Shown here piece by piece: positions 48,316 to 59,500 of a stretch of DNA of 64,000 nucleotides (positions within the stretch are counted from its first letter, which is position 1; every line of letters starts with the position of its first letter). The notes beneath the pieces were generated by a model. That model worked only from the letters and a program-made list of their open reading frames with translations, had not been told where the DNA came from and did no database searches. This DNA comes from Phoronis australis (taxonomy: Eukaryota > Phoronida > Phoronidae). Where the stretch lies: contig NMRA01000195.1 of NCBI GenBank assembly GCA_002633005.1, positions 135,485-199,484 on the forward strand, read 5' to 3'. Position numbers and translations under genes: made by a program.

Positions 48316-50814
48316 TACGCCAGTTCTCTCACTATAGCGTGATTTTCGGTGGTGCTGAAGCACAGAAACTGAAACCGAAAATCGGTATTGAAGTCTGTTA
48401 ATTTGCGTCGAATGGAAATTATATGAGATTAAAAGTAGCGTTAAAATCATTTTGTAAATAAAAAGAAGCGAAAATAATAGCTTTAAACACGATAAGTTGG
48501 GCAGGAATAACTGTATGTACTTAGCACTTTCAATTTTTTGTCAACGGCCACTGTTTCCAGGTCCGATCTATCGAATCAAAATTCACCAGTAAATGGATAT
48601 CCATACATGTATAGGCTTATATAACATTCAACTCTCTATAAAGTCTTCTTGCAACAAAACTTACATCAAAGTCTAGCACGTCCAACTGTGCGTAATTTTT
48701 GTAAACTCGACTTGCAAATGATACGTACATGTACTTTGTCCGTTGCGTTCGTTTAAAGGATACACAATCTGATCATTAATTTTAGACAACAGGGTCGCAA
48801 TTTCGACATTTTCTTGGCTTTGCGTAGTATCCTAGAACAGGCGCCACCCTCCAAAAGTAGCAAACTCAGCTTCCGGTTAGTGTATTGTGACTGTAAATTC
48901 TCGCATCTATTTTACTGCCTAGTACAACGAAAAAAATCGGCATTAAAAGGCTGTTCAAAGTCTTCCAATAGTAGAACATTTGGTATCGTGGGTATTTTGG
49001 CAGTGCTACTGGTCATGCAATTGCAAAATTCAAATTTCATTGCCCACTAATTTTGTCGTCTGCTTGCACCATAGCAGCACATAGTTACTCCGGACATTTT
49101 GGGATTCAGCGGTCGCGGATCTAGGATACCATAACGGGGGGCAACACGCTGCCTCCGAGAATTGGGCAATGCATCTGCACTGGCTTCCCGAAAGTTCCGG
49201 GGCCGGGGATGTGGACCTTTGGTTCGGAAACCCTATCGTTGGGCTAAAAAAAGAACGGGGACACGGATGTGGGAGTGCTCAGACCCCAGGTCTCGGCGGA
49301 CGGATCCTAGTTACTGAACTCAATATTTCCCAACACTTCGCGCTGTTGCTGAATAATTTTGCTTGCGGCAGCCTAGGAGGGCTGGGGGGCGTCCCCCTGT
49401 GCCCCCTCCCCTCCCAAGTCTGCCTATGTTCAGGCTTCACCTACTGAAAAATTACCAAAGCGTATGAGTACAAAAATTCAAGTTCGAAAATCGTCGCCTT
49501 CGTACGATTCTGTGTTGCTTTTACCAGACTGATGCTCTTCTCCAACTTCCATGACGAAAACCTGCGTGACACATGTAATTTTGTCCTTTGTTTCTAACCT
49601 CTAACCTATTTTTTAAGAAATGGGTGTACTGTTCCTACAATGTATCTCATATTACAGTGCGTAGTTTTTGTTTTGCAATGCATTAATCGTTTTGAATTCA
49701 TTTAAATGACCTGGCTTCATTTAGTCGAACAGAAATTAAATTCATTGTAACACTATGAAGTTTGCAAAATAGAGCAGTATCAGGACACTAAGAATCAAGC
49801 TTGCTTTCGAAAAGATTTGTGCCGTTGGTGATCTGATTGGCTCAAGCACTTGCGTCGAGAAAATGATAGAGCAAGTGAGTTATTGTGCACGTGTGCATTG
49901 TAGCAACGTTTTGTGTATTTTCATTTGGCCGGTCTGTTGATACAGCAAATTTCCTCATTGATTCCTATGATTTGACCGCAACTTGAGCTTGTTGGGCTCT
50001 ACTACATTGGAGGTTGGCATACATTGTACATGTAGGGACCCACGGGGTGCTTACTCGAAAGGGCTTCGATTTAGCGGCTATTTGAAATTGTGTAGGTGAA
50101 GTAAATAAACAAAGTGGATGATTGTCATCCCAGGGATTTCATCATTAGTACATGTATATTTGTCGGGTGATCAAGTTTTCCGATTCCAGGTATTGTAAGG
50201 AAAAAGTGTTTAGCTGAACTGCTAGGTCTGTGGCGTTCTCTATACCTGACCATACTTAAAAAACGAGGTCCTTGTTTCAACCTGGAGCTGCATAGTAGGT
50301 TTTAATTTGTGTAGACATTTCTCTTGGCTGCGAGTTTTTTATAAAATGGGATTGTGTGTAGCAAACTAAGGTAAACCCTTAAGACATTACGTGCGGTTCT
50401 ACTGAAGTGCATGCAAAGTATAAATCTGGACTTCCAAACCGCTTGATTTGAGTTGACATATCACAAAAGAAAGGTAGGCTCTGTCGTCGTTTTGAAAGGA
50501 GACCTGTACATTCGTGACATGCGCCACTTCCAGAATTTTTTCGACATCTCCCATGAGATGATGACAACATCGCAGCAAAATTTGCTCTAAACTTCGGTTT
50601 ACTGATATCAAAATTCTGAAAACTTATAATGAGGTGAAACCAATTCTGATCAAATGTCGTAACGTTTACGCAACCTCGGCGGAGAACGTTAGATTGAAGA
50701 ATCTGGGAAAAAGAAACTGACAGGTGACACAATATTTCATTGCGCCGAAAGCCGACGCAAAATATCACACCACAATTTTAGCAGCAGAATAACGGTAGAA
50801 AATCAATTTTTGCA
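48316..50814. other. Non-coding, no supportable gene
   Basis: G/C-homopolymer-rich repeat fragments occur at about 49110-49145 and 49380-49410. The minus-strand frame at 50768-50379 (129 codons) has no domain I recognise and no splice support. Confidence 0.4.
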
Positions 50815-50905
50815 ACGCATTCCCACCCCCGAACTTCCAAATGTAATCTGGGAGAATTTTTAGGGGTGCCATGGCCCCCTTGCCCCCCTCTAAATCCGCC
50901 ACTAC
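50815..50905 (-). repeat. Interspersed repeat, 'GGCGGATTTAGAGGGG' family (reverse)
   Basis: Ends 'cccctctaaatccgccacta', the reverse complement of the family start, and contains the complement of the 'ggggccatggcacccc' type stretch. Confidence 0.55.
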
Positions 50906-53900
50906 GAAGAATCGGAAATAAACATCAACCCTGAAGTCACGAGTAGTCGTACAAGTAGACAAACAGTTGACTGGATCTCTTCGGTGCCGTTACAATGAAT
51001 CTAGAATTATTGCGTGCGGTATATATCACGCGTGCGTTCTGATGAACTTCGATTAGGCTCATCCAGTGCCCATGTAACTCGAATTGACGGTACTTAGGAT
51101 AAGAAGATTGAAACTAAGAAATGACGACTCAGCAGGGCTACAAACTAGTAGGATTCGGCCAAGCTTGACAGTATAAACGTGAACGTGAAAACGCGCTATG
51201 GTGAGTTCAAAGAGGCACGTCAATTCGTCTTGTTGACGTGCAGGATAATTTCGAGAGACTGCAATTCAAGGTTTAAAGTTTAGTTAAATTTAAGAGTTTA
51301 TTTAATTGTCTTTGTATTATGTAAATAGTTATTCGTGTTCAGGGAGAATGAAAGTTATATTTATGTACCTCATTACAAACACCTCCCGTTGAGAGTTTCT
51401 TTCTGACAAGAGCGATCTTCAAATGTAGAATCTGGACCAACATATGTAGCCTAGTGTTTGTCCTATTGTGTTAGTTCACATTCTTTCCGTAAATTATGAA
51501 AATGATAGTTTGTTTCCAATGCAGGGCCGGAAGAATTGTGATCCGATATGACTTATTGCACGCCTACGTGCTATTCACAGTTATTGCATGTACATGTACA
51601 TATAATTCAAACGATATTACAATATACATGTACGTATGCCTATAGAACGTGCTCCGAGTCAGTGACCATGTAATCGGCATGCCGTAACCGTTGTTTATTT
51701 AAATTTTAAAGACATGCTTTGTACTTGGCCTCCGTTGATTAATGTAGGGCCCTGACAACACACGATTCTGAAAGGTTTGAAAACACAACTTTTTCTTTAC
51801 GCAGATACGTTTTCTGCACACGCGTACATTCGATGCACGACATGGGCTGACCGAATAAATCAGCCAAAGTCATTACTTTTTAAAAATGCCCCGCTCAAAA
51901 GTGGACGTTTTCAAAACACCGTGTTGGCTGTATTCGTGTAGAAAAGCGAAATGAACAAATTTGTACACTCTGCTCAAAGCACTTTTCCGGACATACGGAA
52001 ACGCCAACGTCTCTGTCTTAAAACGCTGCATGTGTTTGGCATTTCTGATGGAGCGCTCTCATGCTGGAAGTTCTTTTATCGCCGTTTCAAAAAAATTGTA
52101 GGTTTTGTTAAAGCTGAGCACAGAAGAATTATTCTGCGATTTTAGGACTGATACGAAACCAAATCTCGCGTGGTGACTCATTGGAAGGTGCAGAACTCGG
52201 GGANGGGCATACAAGCATGATATTTTTTATTTTGGCGCCATAGTTGCCACGTTTCATTCAGGGTCTCTTACAACCTATAAGGTGGCCAGAGCGTGCGGTA
52301 TAAACATCACCAGGCTCCTTGCTTTTCAGAAAGTGCACCTGGATGTATTTTCTTTCATTTTTTCGACATCCGCTTTACCAAAAGCGCACAAATGCTGCGT
52401 ACATACAAATACCTCATCACCACATATTCAAATCTTCCGGTTCAAGTTTGTTTTATTCTATATATTTTTTCAACATGTTCTTGAAAAAAATATTTATTTT
52501 TGGAACAATGTCAAGGACCAACTGATTCATATAACTAGCTCAGACTTTAACGACACCGATGCATGGAAACGGAATGCGCAAAGCCGCTACGATTGGTTGT
52601 AGCCTCAACAGTGGTCATTCCGTGATTGATGTCACGGTCTCAAAGTTCGTGGAAATCACAACCATGTGGTTTCCAAATTAGAGCCTTCCAAGACCGTCGG
52701 TTTAGGGCAGTGAGGAATTTCGCGTCTTTACTGCAAGAGTTAATACTACGAAAATAAAATTCCCGGAGTAAGAGCTCTTCGGTGCAACAACTCACTCACA
52801 ATCCCATCATGGGCCCGTGATAGGAGACTCGTGAAGAAGGTTAAAAACACAAAAAGATGCCTTTCGGCGTAAAACAAACAAAAACAAGTGTGGGCGAAGA
52901 CTGTCAAAAATAGCTTCGACGTTTAGAAAATGACTACGTCGTTGTATTGACAGGGAAGCGGCCAATCTAATGCAACATGTTAGCGTCACGAGGCAAAAGA
53001 TCAAATGTAAAGAAAACTTTCACGTTTTGTTATCCAACACTTGTTGCACTGTCCGTAATCCAATCCTCAATATTACCGCTTGCCAGTGCCTCCAACTTTA
53101 GAATTCGTGGTGTTACACAACCGATGTGAACTCGGTGAACACGGTAAAACTACCTGTAGGTTATTTAATTGACCCTTTGCCGAGACGAAAATGCATCGGC
53201 ACGCAAAGTGCTAACAGCCTGACAACCTATTACGCAACTTCTACTCTAGCCTAAAAATAGCAGCCGATATTAGAGTCAGCTGGGTGCCGGGTCGCCTTGT
53301 GAGTCGGCACTGCGGCCGGCTGCCGGTGGGGTAAAAGTAAGCCAACCGGTCGGCAAATTTCCCGGCCGGTCGTCTACTCCTAGCCGACTGGTCGGACAAA
53401 AAATTGTGATGTGTGCTGTTGTCGAAAACGCAATACATGTATATCTCTTGAAATTGCTTCCCCTGCCTGTCCTGACTGGGTGTGCAAACAAACACACAAA
53501 AGGCTCGTCGGCCGCATTGTTATCAAGTGTACCTGTAATGGGCAAGTTCTAAAACACCTCGAGAAACATCCTCCGGCTCACTGATCGCTGACAGGAACAA
53601 GTAAGTACAGCAAACTGTTTATTTTAAATCGGTGTGTGTAGGTGCCGCACAGAAGCATAAGTGCTAGTTATCGTTAAAAACATGTGAATTAATGCAAACA
53701 CGCATAGTCAAAGTCCTAATGACTTCAAAATGAAGGTGTTAAATTGTTATTTGATTCTTTTTCATGCCTTGTTATCGGATAGTTCTACACCCCCCTTGTC
53801 CCACAACCCCCTCTATCAACAACCCGCTCGACCCAAAGCCGGTTTCGGTTACTTTCGGCTTCGTTGGGCCTCTACAGCTGTACAAACCGGCACATTTAGC

Positions 53901-54183
53901 TGCAGACGCGTTTCAAATGAACCAAAAACAAGGCCTACATGTATGTAATCGAATAACGAGCGACACACCTTAATTTCTGAGAGAAACGTACGGCAGAAGA
54001 ACCTCTGCAGCTCAAAAAACAGGTCGATACTTATTATTTCACTTATAGCAGAACAAGAATGCCGACGATTGATAACAGGAATCACGAACCATGTTTAAGT
54101 TTGGCGCATCAAACTTCCTCACAAGTGGCCGGGTAAAGTAATTGGCAGCGAGCTGCCATGCTTGTCTGCATGAGACCTGGGGT
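50906..54183. other. Non-coding, no gene seen
   Basis: Contains a GTACATGTACATA palindrome at 51591-51602, a further one near 51625 and a single N at 52204. No exon recognised. Confidence 0.4.
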
Positions 54184-54352
54184 GCGTTCAGTAGGGCGCT
54201 AGGACCTATAGGCTAGAGCCTAGCTAAAACCAATGAGTTACACTCCTTGCTAAAACCTAGTATAAGTCACGTGTTCTAATTTAAAATACAATCAATTTCT
54301 CACGTAATCTCGAGAAGTCTTGCTTTTAGCGAGGTTCTAGCGTTACTGAACG
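54184..54352. mobile_element. Short MITE-like element, copy 2
   Basis: Left GCGTTCAGTAGGGCGCTAGG and right GGTTCTAGCGTTACTGAACG are inverted repeats; the ends match those of 48182-48315. It is about 169 bp and non-coding. Confidence 0.65.
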
Positions 54353-54529
54353 GGAGGCTACTGTGCGGAGTTAAAGAGTACCGGTACACTATAATTGCAT
54401 GTTTTCTTCCGGTGTAACAACACAAAATTCGAATTCATTACATCAAGGCATGGACTGTGCAGCACTTAAATAAGTAGGGGCTATAGCCCCCAGCCTCCTA
54501 TGCGCCACCCATAAAATACATGCAGAAGC

Positions 54530-54760
54530 GGATTTACCGGGGGTGAGGCTCAGGGGGTTTAAAACCCCTCCGCTAGGACAGGTTCAAAAAACATCGCCTG
54601 GGACGGGATCTAAAAAAAGAAATTAATAAAACGTGGCCAGGAAAACGAAATCAGCTACAAACACCAAAATATTGTTACAATGGAAGGGCTAACCCCCTCC
54701 CCCAAACTCGGTGCTACCCGCCTCGGATTCGCCCGAANCCCCCCCCCCCCCCTCAGTCTT
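54530..54760 (+). repeat. Interspersed repeat, 'GCGGATTTACCGGGGG' variant
   Basis: Starts GAAGCGGATTTACCGGGGGT and contains CTCAGGGGGTTT. It ends in a C-run with an N at 54738. It is similar in plan to the 7474 and 9081 copies. Confidence 0.5.
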
Positions 54761-56584
54761 AATGAAAACGTAGATTTGCCACTGAAATGTCCAATACTAG
54801 ACACTAAATAGTTACGATAAAGAGATAATAATTGCGGGAGCCTGATTCATGATAGAATGCACTGGCCAACTTTCAACTGAGAATTACAGATTTTTTTCTC
54901 AGACAAAACTTCAACAGTTCTTCGGAGCTTTTTCATAAAACTCTTAAAGTGTTCTATTTTCTTAAGTGAATGTGTTTTTCTTTTTCTTTTATTTTCGCAA
55001 ATTTGCTAGGCCAATGATCGCCGAACTCACTGTTCCACCACGTCTTCAATAAAGGCACCCAACGACCGTGACGTAGTAAGATATTGAAATACGGTACGTA
55101 AAAAGCGAGAAAATATCTCGATTGCTACAGGTCGTGGGTCTAGAGAGTCTGGGGTCGAGGTGGTGGTGGGTAGTGAGGGAGTCTAGGGGTATGGGAGTCG
55201 AGGGGTTTTTAGAACAATCCCTTGTTTTCCGTATCATAAATACGTCAAGTTACATTGTCAGAGTTACGGAAGACTCGGAGAGGTTTCTTTATCTTTGAGA
55301 CAAAAATATTGCATAGCGACATTGTTAGAAATTCAGTTCTTGACCCGCCAAATTTGTACTTAAAACATTTAATAGATCGTGAAACAAGAGTGTGCAGTAA
55401 GTATCGTGTTTTGTCTGGAGTGAGACTGTGGGGGTGTTGTGGTTTATGTACGCTTCTGTATAAGTTGTGGGCCGATATTTCTCATAAAAAATCGTGCTAC
55501 AAAACACATAATATAAAGTGCCGATTTCGACAAAGGTATGGAACATATATAACGGAACATCAGACAGTGGTTGGCGGCTTTCGTTAAAACGTTGGCGAGT
55601 TGAGGATTTTTGCTGGAGGAAGTAAAACCGGTGGCGACCGGTCGGATTTCGGCATCGGGGGGACTGGTGGTTACGGGGGGGGAGCATGTGACCCGGCACT
55701 TGCTGGCGACTAAGAGGTGGCATACTCCTACGCCTTCATTCTGGCAAAGGTGTGTACTCATGCTCCCGATAGTCAAGTCCAGATACCTATGCCTAATGAA
55801 CGTTTGCAGGGTGCCATACATTAATACTGGTGCCATCGAGTTGGTATTTGAGTGATTGTTGAGAATACATCGGCCATATCTAACCCCCGTGAATATAAAT
55901 AGTTACTTTCATACACAGTCACTGCACAAGGTATGTTGACATGCCTATGTTGAATTACTGGGTTGGTCTATGAGCTTAAGAACTTAGGGGGGAAGATGTT
56001 ACATAATACTCAGTTGATTGCACTTATTTGCTGTGGGCCACGCTTAACCTGGTCATCGAAATTGTGCATTCAGTTATCGTGAAAAATTCAAAGTGTACAA
56101 GGGTAAATGACCGTACAGCGCAAAGGGCCATATTTATCATTGGGGTTACCGTGTAGCTGCGTTCCTTGAAAGAAAAAGCTCATAAGTACAGCTGTACCGC
56201 TTACGAATATAAAGCTGATCTCAGCTGGTTCCTTACCCCGGTGAGAATGGCCTTCCATAGACGCAAACGGGCCGCCCCACCAAGGAGCACCGCCTAACGA
56301 AATTGAACATCGTGCACCTAAACATCAAAAAGTATACGGAATCAGGAATTTTCCATGAAATGTATACGCGTGGAGTATATATTTGTAAATTTCTTAGAAA
56401 TTATGGACGCATTTAATTTGAGAGCTTTGGTTTAGTCTGTAATAAGAATAGTTTGGTTTGTGCACTTCAGGTATTCTATAGAATCATTGGGAGCGCACCA
56501 AATAGGGGGGTGGGGGGCTACAGCCCCCACTTATTCCAGTTCTGAGCCGCCCATGTGCAATAATATGAGTTATTTTTGTTTCAG
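54761..56584. other. Upstream region of the P450 gene, no coding exon seen
   Basis: G-run-rich sequence (55630-55690) and ORFs without domains. A non-coding first exon of the P450 gene probably lies in or upstream of this stretch, because the first coding exon begins with a splice acceptor at 56584. Confidence 0.4.
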
Positions 56585-56592
56585 GTTGGACA

Positions 56593-59500
56593 ATGTTCCA
56601 GTTAATCCACTTTGTTGCGGTAGCTCTTATTTGGCTGGTGTACAAATTCCACCAATGGAGAAGTAACGTCCTCCTGAAAATTCCAGGACCAACGCCATTG
56701 CCTTTTATAGGTAAGGCGTCGCAGAAGTGGAATCATTTTCACTTCCCGCCTGAATAATGCATGCTGTGTAGTTTTTGATCTTCACTTTATGTTGTCATAC
56801 ATTTACTCCATGTTTACGTGTGGTCGATAGATGGAATACCACTAGGCCAACAGTCGTGTCAACGGCATCCCCTCTCATGAAGATCCCATCGCGTACTGGC
56901 TTGTCATAGTTATCTTTAAAATAGTATTTTGGCAGATAAATGGGCAGCCCTATCAGAGAAATACGCAAAGTAACTTAGCAACGAAGAATGGCCCTTCGCA
57001 TCGTTTACCGTTGAATCCATGTTGAAGTCTGGTGGCTAACGGCACCACGCAGTTAATCTTTAGACAGCGCGGAGGGGTTAGGTACAGCAGCAGTGAACAG
57101 CATTGTTGCGACACCTATCACGCTAGTCAACTGATGTGACTTTCAAACTAGTGTAGGCAAGTCAATACGGTCAGGGACTGTGTTTTCGTAATCAGCTGCC
57201 TGCTGGAAGCTGCAATGAGTTTACATTTGTCTTGAGTTCCAATACTATTAAAGACAACGACGTAGGCCTACGTTAAAGTATTCAAATAGTTTTGTTAAAA
57301 GTCACGTACATGTACATGTACATGAACATGGGGTTGGTAAGCTGTAGTTATTCTCAGGATTTGTGCGGTGGTTAGATTATAATGTTCCGCAGGTAATATA
57401 CACCAGCTGGAAACAAAACAGCCTCACATTCAACTCACACGTTGGAAGGAAGTATACGGCGACATTTTCCGGGTGAATATCTTTGGCGAATACAGTGTCG
57501 TTGTCAACAAAGTTGATGGACTGAGGGATGTACTTGTTGACAAAGGAGTTGAATTTGGTGGCAGGTAACAAATATTAAAAGTAGCCATAAAATGCTAAAA
57601 TATGTGCTCCTACATGTAAATAGGGGGCAACATCGCAGACAAATTCCACAAGAAATTCTTGCTGGTGATCGTTTACTTCAGGCCCACAGATCAAACCAAT
57701 TTATAGAACTCTCCTTCTGCCTTCGCCCTGGTCAAATAATGTACCTGGATTAATCAATTTTGTAATCTCATTCATTAGGAATTTCTTAATTATTAACATA
57801 TCATAAACTCGCAAAAAATGAGAACAGCATGCAACGAAATAGCAAATCTCATTTTGTATGTTTTCAGGCCCCAAACATTTCGGTCCGAGATGTGTTTTGC
57901 GGGAAAAGATATCGCATTCCAGCCGTACTCGCCTCACTTGCAGCATGTCCGGAAAATCGCTCACTGGGCTCTTAGGAGCTTCAGTGTAGGCATGGACAGG
58001 TATGAGTTCTTAAAATAACAATAGATGAAATGGTAATTCGAAAACTGTCGCATTGCGCTTAGTCACGCCTGTTTCTTAAATCTCGCGCACATCTCCACTT
58101 CGCCAGTATGTGGAATTTGAAACCCCACCCAGCAGCCAAGCTGGTTTCATTGATCTCAATTTTACCCAGTTTTCTGTTGCGAAAGGGGAGCCGGCATCAT
58201 GCTTAGCGTGGACATCCGCTCTGGTCATGGTGGGATTGTGCTAATTGCCGAAACATTGTTTCTACCTATTTGTGTAAACCATGTGTGAAACTCCCTTCAT
58301 TATAAACAAATCTATGCAATTTGTTTTTAACGCGTACTAAATCGACCCAGAAATATTTAAGTTGCAACCTGCGTTGGCGTTCACTCCCAGTGGTCCAATA
58401 CACTTTCCAAAAACTGATAGATCACGAACAATAACGAATGTGCTACCTGTCCAATTGATATGGTTCGGGGCAATCGTTTGTGGAAAGCATACATGTACGT
58501 AACCTGTCTGCTGATTCTTCATCTTTCACACAGACTACATCAATATTTTGTCTTTATATGTAATGTTTACTAGTTTTTCGTTGTGGACGTGCATCATTCA
58601 AAATCTGCATTTATTTGTTTTGGAAGCGTTCGAACATACATGTACAGGTACCTAGAAATTTTTGATACATTCAACCCGAGTCCCGTGAGCACACTCTCGA
58701 AAAAACGACCCAAAATCAATAACGTGCACGCAGCGTAATTGATACACGTACTTGGCTTGAGTGTAATCATTAGAAGGCATTCACCTCTTAAATTTATGTA
58801 ACCTGTCTTGAGATGATCTTTACTTCAACCAGTATTTTGACATAAAATATTATTACATATTTCCTCTGAGATTACTAGCAGTGAACGAGTTTCCTCTCAC
58901 TTCAACAGCCCGATCGTCTTGACTCAATGATATTTTTCCAAATTTAATTCGATTCCTCGTCATCTATATCACTTTTCTAAATTGATCACAGTCTAAACTT
59001 TGTTCCTGCTTTGATGAAATTTCAAACTCTGCTGTAGGCCTACTTTGTATTGGTTGACGAAATGTTGAAAGATTACGCGAAAACAATAATTTTAGGAATT
59101 TGGTGTTATTGATTGTAAGCTACAATGAAAATGAACGTTTTGATTTGGTTGAACACTTACATGTAGGCTTGAGTGGGTAAACCTTACATGTAGGCTTGAG
59201 TGGGTAAACCTTACGTGTAGGCTCGAGTGGGTAACCCTTACATGTAAGCTTGAATGGGTAACCCTTACATGTAGGCTTGAGTGGGTAACCCTTACGTGTA
59301 GGCTTGAGTGGGTAACCCTTACATGTAGGCTTGAGTGGGTAACCCTTATATGTAGGCTTGAGTGGGTAACCCTTACATGTACATGTAGCCTTGAGTGGAT
59401 AACCCTTACATGTAGGCTTGAGTGGGTAACCCTTACATGTAGGCTCGAGTGGGTAACCCTTACATGTAGGCTTGAGTGGGTAACCCTTAAAAAAAAAAAA

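Noticed and set aside
50379-50768. 129-codon minus-strand ORF
   Set aside because: Composition is not clearly coding and no family or splice context was found.
55325-55836. Overlapping minus-strand ORFs of 132 and 130 codons
   Set aside because: No recognisable domain, no splice support, and the region is compositionally skewed (G-runs).
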